Positions 1 to 8,362 are shown, counted from the first letter of the stretch. The stretch is 34,725 bases of DNA from Bacteroidota bacterium (GCA_030682385.1 JAUXOG010000071.1:1-34725), one strand, 5' to 3'. The notes: generated by a model from the sequence alone, not told the origin. Program-made: numbers and translations.

Positions 1-212
1 TCCCCTTCTCTTTTTAAGAGAAGGGGTCGGGGGATGAGTTCCTACAGTTATCACACGACCTGTTAAGCGTGGGGTTATTGAAAAGCCGCGTGCATCAAGG
101 GCTTTAGCCCAATTAATAAATAATAGTTTTTAGAGGTGCCCAATAAAAAAAATATCGAATCCGTTAGCTAACGGATGAATACTGAATTATGAATATTGAA
201 GGATAATAATTT
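1..212. repeat. Composite of short palindromic repeats before the S23 gene
   Basis: This stretch has no convincing gene and is built from short palindromic units. Bases 2-26 form a perfect 11-bp hairpin with a TTT loop (CCCCTTCTCTT arm). Bases 99-110 (GGGCTTTAGCCC) form a 5-bp stem. Bases 124-141 match an IS5-like end found again at the right edge of the window. Bases 159-176 (ATCCGTTAGCTAACGGAT) are an exact 18-bp palindrome. The words resemble dispersed intergenic repeats common in this bacterial group, but copy number cannot be judged from one window. No nuoH lies in these bases, so nuoI is separated from any upstream nuo genes by at least 660 bp. Confidence 0.6.
124..141. repeat. Solo IS5-like terminal sequence
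   Basis: TAGTTTTTAGAGGTGCCC matches the outer end of the IS remnant at 34568-34585 (TAGTTTTTGGAAGTGCCC) at 16 of 18 positions. No transposase lies next to it. It is probably a scar or end of a related IS5-family element or a MITE derived from one. Confidence 0.4.
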
Positions 213-608
213 GTGGATGATTCTAAAGAGCGAAAATATGATCTAGAAGACAGACTTGTTGATTTTTCGATTTTGATAATTGATGTTGTAGAAATTCTTC
301 CAAACACAAAAGCCAGTAATCATTTAGCGAATCAATTAATCCGCTCGGGAACATCACCGGCTTTGAATTATGGTGAAGCTCAAAGTGCAGAATCTAAAAG
401 TGATTTTATCCATAAGTTAAAAATAATATTAAAGGAATTAAGAGAGACACGTATCTGTTTAAGAATAATTAAACGACTAAAACTTAAAAAGCCAATAGGA
501 AATATCGACTTTGTGTATGATGAATGTAATCAACTTATATCAATTTTTGTTAAAAGTATTAAAACAGTTCAAAGTCGAAATGGTAAGCAAAACATACAAA
601 AGAAATGA
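213..608 (+). CDS. Four-helix-bundle protein (S23 / 23S rRNA intervening-sequence protein family)
   Basis: This 131-residue protein resembles the four-helix-bundle family first seen inside 23S rRNA intervening sequences (TIGR02436-like). The sequence is mostly charged amphipathic helices. It carries the family-typical stretch NHLANQLIRSGTSPALNYGEA at about residues 37-57, followed by a KLKIILKELRET helix. Translation probably starts at GTG 213, nine bases after an AAGGA ribosome-binding site at 199-203; no ATG in frame gives a better start. The family has no firmly established biochemical role; related proteins bind nucleic acid in diversity-generating retroelements. Here it is a lone gene, not inside an rRNA, and is surrounded by repeat-like flanks upstream of nuoI, which suggests a mobile cassette inserted into the nuo operon. 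Confidence 0.8.
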   Translation: MDDSKERKYDLEDRLVDFSILIIDVVEILPNTKASNHLANQLIRSGTSPALNYGEAQSAESKSDFIHKLKIILKELRETRICLRIIKRLKLKKPIGNIDFVYDECNQLISIFVKSIKTVQSRNGKQNIQKK

Positions 609-660
609 ACTTCGACATTTGATATTCGATATTCGGTGTTCATTATTTATTTTTTAATAT
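605..660. repeat. Right flank repeat of the S23 cassette
   Basis: The bases after the S23 stop are made of words such as TTCGACATTTGATATTCGAT and ATTCATTATTTATT. They mirror the words on its left (AATATCGAAT, TGAATTATGAATATTGAA, 151-200) and recur in shortened form at 6042-6130. No promoter or terminator is clear here. Confidence 0.4.
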
Positions 661-663
661 ATT

Positions 664-1236
664 ATGAAACAGTATTTTAAAGACATATTTACATCTATCT
701 GGACGGTGCTGATTGGCATGCGCATCACCTTCTCGCATCTGTTTGTGCCCGCAGTAACGATTCAGTATCCGACAGTAAAAATGACACTCCCCGAACGTGC
801 ACGAAATCGTTTGTATGTTAATATGGACGATTGTATTGGGTGTTTACAGTGCTCGAATGCCTGTCCTGTTAATTGCATAGATATTGAAACCGTGAAATCG
901 TTGCCTACCGAAGATTTGGGTTTGACTTCAAAAGGAACGAAGAAACGCTTATATGTAACCGAGTTCAAAATTGATATCGGAAAATGCTGTTACTGCGGAC
1001 TTTGTGTTCCGCCTTGTCCTACTGAATGTATATTTATGACCGATACATACGAATTCTCGGAATATAAACGGCACGATTTGATATATAATTTTTGTACGAT
1101 GACCGAAGAAGAGATTGCCCGTGTAAAAATACAAGCCGCAGAAGCCGAGAAGGAAGCAGCAGCTAAAAAAGCAGCAGCGGCAAAGCCCGCCGCGCCGGCT
1201 AAACCCGAACAAACTAAAACCGAAAATCCAACATAA
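664..1236 (+). CDS. nuoI: NADH-quinone oxidoreductase subunit I (2x[4Fe-4S] ferredoxin-like)
   Basis: NuoI carries the two tetranuclear iron-sulfur clusters (N6a and N6b) that pass electrons from the hydrophilic arm of complex I towards the quinone site. Both cluster motifs are intact. C57-x2-C60-x2-C63-x3-C67-P is the first and C108-x2-C111-x2-C114-x3-C118-P the second. The N-terminal 40 residues are the usual amphipathic membrane-contact segment. The protein is 190 residues. After the conserved core, from about residue 155, it has an unusual tail rich in Ala, Lys, Glu and Pro that is predicted to be flexible. nuoJ starts six bases after the stop. The start ATG at 664 lacks a strong Shine-Dalgarno sequence, as is common in this group. 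Confidence 0.96.
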   Translation: MKQYFKDIFTSIWTVLIGMRITFSHLFVPAVTIQYPTVKMTLPERARNRLYVNMDDCIGCLQCSNACPVNCIDIETVKSLPTEDLGLTSKGTKKRLYVTEFKIDIGKCCYCGLCVPPCPTECIFMTDTYEFSEYKRHDLIYNFCTMTEEEIARVKIQAAEAEKEAAAKKAAAAKPAAPAKPEQTKTENPT

Positions 1237-1242
1237 AAAATT

Positions 1243-1752
1243 ATGAGTTTGATTGATATTTTATTTTACTTCTTTGCTACAATCGCAGTAGTCTCTGCAT
1301 CGATTGTTGTATTTTCAAGAAATATAATTTACTCGGCTTTTTCGTTGTTGTTCACTTTTTTTGCAGTAGCCGGACTTTACGTTTTGCTGAACGCCGATTT
1401 TCTTGCTATTACTCAATTGCTTATTTATGTCGGCGGCATTTTAGTGCTGATGTTATTTGGTGTTATGTTAACGCACAAAGTTGTAAGTGTTGATATGAAA
1501 ACAGGCACGTTAAAAATTTTACCGGCTGCACTTATTACTTCGATGATTGCTGGAACTCTCATTGGCATCTTCACTGTAACCGATTGGAGGGTTGCACCGC
1601 TACAAACCGGCGACCCAATTCCAACAGCCAAAGGGATTGGCGAAATGTTTATGACCACATGGCTCCTGCCTTTTGAAGTTGCATCGGTTATTTTGTTGAT
1701 TGCTCTAATCGGTGCTGCAATCATAGCAAGAAGAGAGAAAGAAGCGAAATAG
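1243..1752 (+). CDS. nuoJ: NADH-quinone oxidoreductase subunit J
   Basis: NuoJ is a core membrane subunit of complex I, next to the quinone-binding subunit, and takes part in coupling quinone reduction to proton transfer. The 169-residue product has about five hydrophobic helices. The most conserved one, near residues 55-75, has the YVGGILVLMLFGVML signature with the glycine pair that forms the pi-bulge of the family. The last helix ends in a short basic tail (ARREKEAK). It lies between nuoI (six-base gap) and nuoK (43-base gap) in the standard order. Confidence 0.95.
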   Translation: MSLIDILFYFFATIAVVSASIVVFSRNIIYSAFSLLFTFFAVAGLYVLLNADFLAITQLLIYVGGILVLMLFGVMLTHKVVSVDMKTGTLKILPAALITSMIAGTLIGIFTVTDWRVAPLQTGDPIPTAKGIGEMFMTTWLLPFEVASVILLIALIGAAIIARREKEAK

Positions 1753-1795
1753 TGTTTAAAAACAGAAAACAAAAAAGAAATTTAACAGGCAATTA

Positions 1796-2107
1796 ATGTT
1801 ACAAATAGGATTAACGCATTATTTAGTTTTGAGCGCCATTTTATTTTCACTTGGAATTTTGGGCGTTGTAACTCGCCGCAATGCTATTTTGGTATTGATG
1901 GGCATCGAATTAATTCTTAATGCCGCAAATATAAATTTTATCGCTTTCTCTCGTTACGGCACTTTAAATTTAGACGGTCACATGGCCGCCATTTTTGTAA
2001 TAGTTCTCGCAGCAGCCGAAGCTGCAATTGCTTTAGCAATCGTTTTAAACATCTATAAAACTTTCCACACCGTGAATGTTGATGAAATTAATAAGTTGAA
2101 AGAATAG
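1796..2107 (+). CDS. nuoK: NADH-quinone oxidoreductase subunit K
   Basis: NuoK is the small MrpC-like subunit of the complex I membrane arm. At 103 residues it has the normal length and three transmembrane helices. The two buried glutamates needed for proton translocation in the family are present: E38 in the LVLMGIELILNAANINF segment and E75 in AAAEAAIALAIVLNIY. It starts at ATG 1796 and ends nine bases before nuoL, consistent with cotranscription. Confidence 0.96.
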   Translation: MLQIGLTHYLVLSAILFSLGILGVVTRRNAILVLMGIELILNAANINFIAFSRYGTLNLDGHMAAIFVIVLAAAEAAIALAIVLNIYKTFHTVNVDEINKLKE

Positions 2108-2116
2108 TTTGAAGAT

Positions 2117-4384
2117 ATGAACCAGGAATTAATTTTAATATTAACAATTTCGAACCTGCTAATACCTTTAGTATCGTTTTTGATATTAATATTTTTCGGT
2201 AAACGGCTTCCACGCGGCGGCGATGTTATCGGAACGTCTCTTTTATTTGCGATGCTTGCATCAGCTTTGACTGTGATGCTTTCCAAACTCATCATCTTCC
2301 CCGATGAAGTTATACAAGTTTCTTTCAAATGGCTTACTTTCGGAAATGTTCCTTTTATCGGTCAGCTTGATTTACATTTAGGAATGGTCGTCGATAATCT
2401 ATCTGCAATTATGGTTGTGGTGGTTGCGATAGTAAGCGCACTTGTTCACCTCTTCTCAATCGGATATATGAAGGACGATATCCGCTACTCACGCTACTTC
2501 GCTTATCTTGGCTTCTTCACATTTTCGATGATGATAATTGTTATCACCAATAACTTTTTTACAATGTATGTTGGTTGGGAATTAGTCGGTATAAGCTCGT
2601 ATCTGTTAATCGGTCATTGGTTTGAGAAGAAGTCGGCATCCGATGCTGCAATCAAGGCATTCATTGTAAACCGGATTGGCGACCTTGGAATGTTTGCCGG
2701 TGTGATGATAATATTTTTTACGTTCAGAACATTCTCGTTCGATGCAATTTTTTCGGCAATAGCATCCGGTCAAATTCCGATGGGAAGCGAAACTTGGCTG
2801 ACTGCAGCAGGCATTTTAATTTTCTGCGGTGCAATAGGAAAATCGGCACAATTTCCACTTCACGTATGGCTGCCCGATGCTATGGAGGGTCCAACACCTG
2901 TTAGCGCTTTGATTCACGCTGCAACTATGGTTGCCGCCGGTGTTTATCTTGTCGCTCGCGTATTTGTTATGTTCACAGCCGATACATTAATGTTTATTTC
3001 TTACATCGGTGCGATAACTGCTTTCGTTGCCGCAACAATTGCGATAACCCAAAATGATATCAAAAAAGTTTTAGCTTACTCAACAATTTCTCAACTCGGT
3101 TATATGATTATGGGACTTGGAGTGGGAGCTTACACAGCCGGATTCTTTCACCTCTTAACACACGCAATGTTTAAAGCCGGTTTGTTTCTCGGTTCGGGTT
3201 CGGTTATATACGGAATGCACCACGCTCTTCATCATCAACACGATCATCATACCGACCCGCAGGATATTCGAAATATGGGCGGCTTGAAGAAAAAGATGCC
3301 TGTTACATTCTGGACTTTCCTGATTTATACTCTTGCAATTTCCGGCGTTCCACTTACTTCCGGGTTCTTGAGTAAAGATTCGATCTTGGCTGGAACACTC
3401 GCTTATGGAAATTTAACGGGACATTTTTTGATTCCGGTTATCGGATTCTTAGTTGCCGGGCTTACAGCTTTCTATATGTTCAGGGTTGTGATAATTACAT
3501 TTTTCGGTGAGCACAAAGATAAACACCGGTTTGAACTCATTCACGAATCACCGGCAGTTATGACGATTCCATTGATAGTGTTTGCAGTTTTATCTTTCTT
3601 TGCATTTTACTCGTTCAATCCGTTCGATGCAACCGCAGGATGGATTTATCAGTTGTTACCAAGACCTGAGTCGGTTGTTCCGATGGCAATGCAAGCAGCG
3701 AGCATTGAAATATTTGGCGAAGCATTTCATCACGCTCATTATCCGGCAATGTTTTTATCACTCGCTGTTGCAGGTTTAGGTATTCTTTTAGCTTTCGCTA
3801 CTTACTATTGGAAAAAAATTAACGCCGATGCAATCGCAAATCGATTCAGCGGTGTTCACAAATTTTTACTCAACAAATGGTACTTCGATGAGTTGTACGG
3901 ATTTGTTTTTGTTGCAGGCACTCACGCTGTAACACGAATTATGCGATGGTTCGATAACAATATCATTGATGGACTCGTGAACAACACGGGCAGTTGGACA
4001 GTTGCTTTTACACTTGGCTATAAAGAACAATGGAAAGAACGCACTTTAAGCAGTTCAGTTTACATGACAGTCGCTATTCTTACATCAGTTTTAGTCGGAA
4101 TATTTTCATCGTCAGCTCTTTGGCCCGAAGCATCCGGATTTTTTAATTACATCGGTGCAATTGCAGGCGGAGTGATTGCCGGACTGCTAACTTTGTTTGG
4201 TTTTTGGGTGGGTGCCGGCGGCTTCGATAAGTATGTTGTCGATGGTATGGTAAACGGTGTTGCGTATCTTTCAGGTTTCTTCGGTTTAGTTTTTAGAAAA
4301 TTTCAAACAGGTCGGGTTCAAACATATTTGATTTTTGCGATGTTTGGATTTATGATATTGTATTTTGTTTTTAGAACGTTTTAA
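2117..4384 (+). CDS. nuoL: NADH-quinone oxidoreductase subunit L
   Basis: NuoL is the distal antiporter-like proton-pumping subunit, with a lateral helix that runs along the membrane arm. The 755-residue protein has many hydrophobic helices. It shows the key TM5 glutamate (E155 in YVGWELVGISSYLLIGHW), the lysine-bearing segment KSAQFPLHVWLPDAMEGPTP at about 242-261, and the HATMVAAGVYLVAR stretch. It is longer than Escherichia coli NuoL (613 residues), mainly in the C-terminal region after residue 500. A loop at 368-380 is very rich in histidine (seven His in eleven residues), followed by the conserved NMGGL turn. The C-terminal hydrophobic segments would hold the lateral helix and its anchor. 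Confidence 0.96.
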   Translation: MNQELILILTISNLLIPLVSFLILIFFGKRLPRGGDVIGTSLLFAMLASALTVMLSKLIIFPDEVIQVSFKWLTFGNVPFIGQLDLHLGMVVDNLSAIMVVVVAIVSALVHLFSIGYMKDDIRYSRYFAYLGFFTFSMMIIVITNNFFTMYVGWELVGISSYLLIGHWFEKKSASDAAIKAFIVNRIGDLGMFAGVMIIFFTFRTFSFDAIFSAIASGQIPMGSETWLTAAGILIFCGAIGKSAQFPLHVWLPDAMEGPTPVSALIHAATMVAAGVYLVARVFVMFTADTLMFISYIGAITAFVAATIAITQNDIKKVLAYSTISQLGYMIMGLGVGAYTAGFFHLLTHAMFKAGLFLGSGSVIYGMHHALHHQHDHHTDPQDIRNMGGLKKKMPVTFWTFLIYTLAISGVPLTSGFLSKDSILAGTLAYGNLTGHFLIPVIGFLVAGLTAFYMFRVVIITFFGEHKDKHRFELIHESPAVMTIPLIVFAVLSFFAFYSFNPFDATAGWIYQLLPRPESVVPMAMQAASIEIFGEAFHHAHYPAMFLSLAVAGLGILLAFATYYWKKINADAIANRFSGVHKFLLNKWYFDELYGFVFVAGTHAVTRIMRWFDNNIIDGLVNNTGSWTVAFTLGYKEQWKERTLSSSVYMTVAILTSVLVGIFSSSALWPEASGFFNYIGAIAGGVIAGLLTLFGFWVGAGGFDKYVVDGMVNGVAYLSGFFGLVFRKFQTGRVQTYLIFAMFGFMILYFVFRTF

Positions 4385-4415
4385 TCAATTAACATTACGG
4401 AGTATATAAGCTTCA

Positions 4416-6020
4416 ATGGAACTAAAATTTCTTAACATTGGAATATTAACTTGGATAACATTCTTACCAATCATAGGAATGATATTCATTCTCTTAATTC
4501 CTAAACAAAACGGGAATGCCATACGGTGGACTTCAGTGGTTTTTACCGGCTTACAGGTAATTCTTGCTGTGCTAATTTATTTAGGGTTCAATAGAAGTCT
4601 CCCCGGAATCAACAATGCTGAAACATTTCAATTTGTAGAAAAATTTAACTGGATTAATGTTCAAAGTGTGCCTTGGGTCGGTAGGATTGATATCGACTAC
4701 TTTGTGGGTATCGACGGCTTAAGTGTTACGATGGTTTTGTTAACAGCCCTTATTTCTTTCATCGCAGTTTTTGCATCATGGAACATCAAGAAATCGCTGA
4801 ATGGTTATTTCGCACTGCTGCTCCTATTAGATACAGGTATGATGGGTGTGTTCGTATCGCTCGACTTTTTCCTGTTCTACGTTTTTTGGGAAGTTATGCT
4901 GCTGCCGATGTATTTTTTAATCGGAATTTGGGGCGGACCACGCCGCGAGTATGCTGCAATTAAATTTTTCCTCTATACATTATTCGGAAGTGTGTTGATG
5001 CTTCTCGTAATGTTAGCTCTTTACTTTAGTGTCTCCTATGTCGATCCTGCAACAGGCGAAAAAGTTCACACATTCAATATGTTGATGATGATGAATCCCG
5101 CTAACTACGATCCGAACTCTTTGCTTGGCGGACTTCATACATTTTGGCGATACATAGCTTACGTAGGATTGTTCATAGGTTTTGCAATCAAAGTTCCGAT
5201 ATTTCCGTTCCACACATGGTTGCCCGATGCACACGTGGAAGCTCCAACTGCAATCAGCGTTATATTAGCGGGTGTTTTGTTAAAGATGGGAACTTACGGC
5301 TTGCTCAGAGTTTCATTCCCGATGTTCCCCGATGGAATGGTTTACTTTGCAATTCCGCTTGCAATGCTTGGCTTTATAAATATCGTATATGGAGCGCTGG
5401 TCGCGATGGCGCAAACCGATTTCAAAAAGTTAATTGCATACTCAAGCATCAGTCACATGGGTGTAGTAATTTTAGGAATGGCTGCCCTCAATACGCAAGG
5501 TGTAACCGGTGCAGTAATGCAGATGTTCAATCACGGAACAATCACCGCAATGCTCTTCTTGATCGTAGGTGTTATTTACGACCGTGCACACACACGCGGA
5601 CTTAACGATTTTGGTGGACTCGCTCAGCAGATGCCGCGCTATACAGGTATTGTAACGGTAGCTTTTTTTGCAGCTCTCGGGTTACCCGGCTTAAGCGGAT
5701 TTATCAGCGAAGCGTTTGCATTTTTAGGTGCCTTCCAGGTTTTCAGGTGGATTACAATTGCATCAACTTTAGGTATAGTGCTGACAGCCGCTTATATGTT
5801 ATGGACTTTGCAAAGAGTTTTTCTTGGAACACTTCCCGAAAAATGGAAAAATCTACCAGACATTAATGGACGAGAGCTTTTTACATTGATTCCATTAGCC
5901 ATTATCGTGATCTTTTTAGGAATTTATCCAAGTCCGTTGATTGATTTGATGAATTCATCAGTCAATCATTTAGTTGAATTTGTAAGTGCCGGCGCCGGTA
6001 TGCCGATGCCTACGCCATAG
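4416..6020 (+). CDS. nuoM: NADH-quinone oxidoreductase subunit M
   Basis: NuoM is the second antiporter-like proton-pumping subunit of complex I. The product is 534 residues with about 14 transmembrane helices. It contains the essential TM5 glutamate (E159 in VFWEVMLLPMYFLIGIWGG), the GIDGLS motif near residues 98-103, and the conserved FPFHTWLPDAHVEAPTAISV segment with its following lysine (ILAGVLLKMGTYGLLR). It follows nuoL by 31 bases. The distance to nuoN is 228 bases, unusually long for this operon, and that gap holds repeat-like DNA. Confidence 0.96.
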   Translation: MELKFLNIGILTWITFLPIIGMIFILLIPKQNGNAIRWTSVVFTGLQVILAVLIYLGFNRSLPGINNAETFQFVEKFNWINVQSVPWVGRIDIDYFVGIDGLSVTMVLLTALISFIAVFASWNIKKSLNGYFALLLLLDTGMMGVFVSLDFFLFYVFWEVMLLPMYFLIGIWGGPRREYAAIKFFLYTLFGSVLMLLVMLALYFSVSYVDPATGEKVHTFNMLMMMNPANYDPNSLLGGLHTFWRYIAYVGLFIGFAIKVPIFPFHTWLPDAHVEAPTAISVILAGVLLKMGTYGLLRVSFPMFPDGMVYFAIPLAMLGFINIVYGALVAMAQTDFKKLIAYSSISHMGVVILGMAALNTQGVTGAVMQMFNHGTITAMLFLIVGVIYDRAHTRGLNDFGGLAQQMPRYTGIVTVAFFAALGLPGLSGFISEAFAFLGAFQVFRWITIASTLGIVLTAAYMLWTLQRVFLGTLPEKWKNLPDINGRELFTLIPLAIIVIFLGIYPSPLIDLMNSSVNHLVEFVSAGAGMPMPTP

Positions 6021-6041
6021 GATGAATCACAAATAACAAAA

Positions 6042-6130
6042 TGAATATCGAATATCGAACTTAGAATTATGAATTTTGCCCCGATTCTATCGAGGCGACT
6101 TCGCCATTCGACATTCATTATTCATTATTA
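6042..6130. repeat. Repeat pair resembling S23-cassette flanks without the gene
   Basis: The left part (6042-6074) consists of TGAATATCGAATATCGAA-type words followed by TTAGAATTATGAAT. The right part (6097-6130) has TTCGCCATTCGACATTC-type words followed by ATTCATTATTCATTATTA. The same kinds of words flank the S23 gene at 151-200 and 605-650. Between the two parts are only about 22 bases with a small GGCGA/TCGCC hairpin. The arrangement looks like a collapsed or empty version of the S23 cassette within the nuoM-nuoN gap. Confidence 0.4.
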
Positions 6131-6248
6131 GAACTACCCTAATGAAAGTATTGGTGCTTAATTGAGAATTGTAATTTGTTTTCTGAGATTTAAATACTTG
6201 AATATCAACACGATAAATATTAATAAAAACACCTCAAATTAAAATATA

Positions 6249-7742
6249 ATGTTACAACAAATATTAGACAGCGTAAAAATATTTCAGCCGGAAATTACTC
6301 TCGTTATTGTTTTATGTGCGGCTATACTGATCGATTTGATCGTTAAAAACAAACCGCAGTTTATTGCATCGATTGTGATGGCTGGTTTGTTTGTAGCCGG
6401 GTATTTTGTAATCCAACAAAGTGGAGTAGCTGTTTCGATTTTCAGTAATATGTTTGTTGTCGACTCGTTTTCAGTTTTCTTCAAAGTAATTATTTTACTT
6501 ACTGCAATTTTTGTAGTTATGTTTTCGATGCAATCGAAAGAACTTAACAACGGAAAACGGAAGTTAGGCGAGTATTATGCTTTCGTTATTTCTATGACTT
6601 TAGGAATGTTGTTGATGACAGGCGCCAGCAATTTACTAATGATGTATCTTTCCATCGAACTCACCTCTTTAAGCTCATACATACTTGCCGGATATAAAAA
6701 AGAAACTCCCGATTCCAGTGAAGCATCTCTTAAATATATTATTTACGGTGCAGTATCATCGGGTATGCTGCTTTACGGAATTTCAATTTTATACGGGCTA
6801 ACAGGTTCGCTGAATATATACGACGTAAATCAGGTAATACAACAAGGCGGAGTAAGCTTGCTTGCTTTGATAGCCGCAAACCTGTTAATGATTGTCGGCT
6901 TTGGTTTTAAAATATCAGCGGTTCCGTTCCACTTCTGGACGCCCGATGTTTACGAAGGCGCGCCTATCACAATTACGGCATTCTTATCAGTCGCATCGAA
7001 AGCTGCCGGCTTTGCTCTGATGATTCGTTACTTCTTTGTAGGTTATTACGACCCGCTGGCAAGTGCAATCAACGGTTATTTCACGACTATTGGCGGTTTC
7101 GATTGGCATATCATTATCGCAATTCTTTCAGTTGCTACTATGACAATCGGAAACTTCACAGCGGTTTGGCAGAACAACCTTAAGCGTCTGCTCGCTTATT
7201 CGAGTATTGCCCACGCCGGTTATATGATGATGGGTGTTGTAGTATTAAACAACGAAGGAATTTCTGCTATAATGATTTACTTCGCAACTTACTTGTTTAT
7301 GAACTTGGGTGCTTTTTATATCGTAATGTTGATTGCAGACAAAATAGGGAGTGAAGATATCGATTCGTATAAAGGTTTAGGATATAAAGCACCGTTTATG
7401 GCTGTGGTGTTTGCGATATTTTTGATTTCTTTAACCGGACTTCCGCCAACTGCCGGATTTATCGGGAAGTTATATCTCTTCGCAGCGCTAATAAACAGCG
7501 GATGGATTTGGCTTGCCATCGTCGGTGTGTTAAACAGCGTTGTATCGCTTTACTATTATGTCCGCATTTTCAGAAATATGTTTTTACGCGACATCGATAT
7601 CGAACACGAACCCATCAAGTTCAGCCCGTCTCATTTTATTGTTGCACTATTATTAGTTATCCCAACTTTGGTTTTAGGATTGTATTTCGGACCGCTTGTC
7701 GATTTTGCACAAGCATCGGTTGGAATTTTAGGAATTAAGTAG
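6249..7742 (+). CDS. nuoN: NADH-quinone oxidoreductase subunit N
   Basis: NuoN is the third antiporter-like proton-pumping subunit of complex I. The 497-residue product has about 14 transmembrane helices. It has the SIELTSLSSYILAGYKK glutamate segment near residues 136-152, and the conserved FKISAVPFHFWTPDVYEGAP segment near residues 221-240. The C-terminus ends PTLVLGLYFGPLVDFAQASV plus GILGIK at a TAG stop. The same last 26 codons and a stop occur again 620 bases downstream, with 12 base changes that are almost all silent. The functional end was therefore either supplied or duplicated when the downstream cassette arrived. The natural operon terminator lies after the second copy. Confidence 0.96.
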   Translation: MLQQILDSVKIFQPEITLVIVLCAAILIDLIVKNKPQFIASIVMAGLFVAGYFVIQQSGVAVSIFSNMFVVDSFSVFFKVIILLTAIFVVMFSMQSKELNNGKRKLGEYYAFVISMTLGMLLMTGASNLLMMYLSIELTSLSSYILAGYKKETPDSSEASLKYIIYGAVSSGMLLYGISILYGLTGSLNIYDVNQVIQQGGVSLLALIAANLLMIVGFGFKISAVPFHFWTPDVYEGAPITITAFLSVASKAAGFALMIRYFFVGYYDPLASAINGYFTTIGGFDWHIIIAILSVATMTIGNFTAVWQNNLKRLLAYSSIAHAGYMMMGVVVLNNEGISAIMIYFATYLFMNLGAFYIVMLIADKIGSEDIDSYKGLGYKAPFMAVVFAIFLISLTGLPPTAGFIGKLYLFAALINSGWIWLAIVGVLNSVVSLYYYVRIFRNMFLRDIDIEHEPIKFSPSHFIVALLLVIPTLVLGLYFGPLVDFAQASVGILGIK

Positions 7743-7966
7743 TTATACGTACCAATTGCCTTCTCAGTATAAATCCTAAAAAGGTTTTCAAAATCTACTC
7801 TGTTGTGAGTTGCTATGGAGAGTGAATGCGAAATAGAATAGTCAAACTGTTGTGGATCGCTTTTACCTAAATTATCAGCTTCTGCCGTTGTTATGACATA
7901 AATATTTCTTGCGCGAAGAAGTATAGCTAAAAGAACATCGATGTTCTCATCGAGATAAAGCTTTAT
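7743..7966 (-). pseudogene. Truncated DUF5615 PIN-like toxin gene
   Basis: Reading leftwards from about 7966, the frame gives KLYLDENIDVLLAILLRARN, then IYVITTAEADNLGKSD and THNRVDFENLFRIYTEK. This is the N-terminal two thirds of a DUF5615 protein, a PIN-like putative nuclease often paired with DUF433. The acidic DEN and the HNRVDFENL motifs are kept. Where family members normally start with MKLYLDEN, the codon is ATA (7966-7964) rather than ATG, and it overlaps the end of the DUF433 gene out of frame. Homology stops at about 7755, near the nuoN stop, so some 40-50 C-terminal residues are missing. It is therefore probably non-functional. An ATA start cannot be excluded, but the missing 3' part argues for decay. 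Confidence 0.7.
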
Positions 7967-8195
7967 TTACTTCAATGAATTTTTCGATCTCTATTTTGTT
8001 ATCGTGGTAGTAAGCAAGAGCTTCAAAGACTTGAGACAAGGTTATATGTGGGTAATGAATCGGAATTTCTTCAGGAGAGGCTCCAATTTTCCATTGTTCA
8101 ACTACATCTCTGACTGTGATACGGGTGCCTTGGATGGTCGGTTCATTCGTATCATGCTTTTTAACGATGTATCTATATGCGGTTTGAGTTTCCAT
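7947..8195 (-). CDS. DUF433 antitoxin-like protein
   Basis: This 82-residue protein has the DUF433 signature: a short N-terminal lead, the EPTIQGTRITVRDVVEQWKI segment, then a predicted helix-turn-helix (SPEEIPIHYPHITLSQVFEA) and a C-terminal helix. DUF433 proteins are usually encoded just upstream of DUF5615 and are regarded as antitoxin or DNA-binding partners. Here the partner is present but truncated. The start at 8195 follows a purine-rich CAAAG. The gene lies on the minus strand, inside an insert bounded by two copies of the nuoN 3' end. Confidence 0.85.
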   Translation of the reverse strand: METQTAYRYIVKKHDTNEPTIQGTRITVRDVVEQWKIGASPEEIPIHYPHITLSQVFEALAYYHDNKIEIEKFIEVNKALSR

Positions 8196-8280
8196 CTTTG
8201 ATTGATGATATGAAAATAATAATTTAAAAGCAAAAATGTTGGGGACTGTTTTTCCGGTCCGACATGAATATGTAATTCAG

Positions 8281-8362
8281 CCCAACATTAGTTTTAGTGT
8301 TATATTTCGGACCGCTTGTCGATTTTGCACAGGCATCGGTGGGAATACTCGGTATTAAGTAA
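8281..8362 (+). pseudogene. Second copy of the nuoN 3' end
   Basis: Bases 8282-8362 encode PTLVLVLYFGPLVDFAQASV then GILGIK and a TAA stop, matching the last 26 residues of NuoN (7662-7742) except for one Gly-to-Val change. The two copies differ at 12 of 81 bases. Eight of the nine differing sense codons are synonymous, so both copies spent most of their divergence under selection as coding sequence. Similarity ends abruptly upstream of 8281. A strong terminator begins 19 bases after the stop. This is likely the original operon end, displaced by the DUF433/DUF5615 insert, or the remnant of a second nuoN. Confidence 0.85.
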
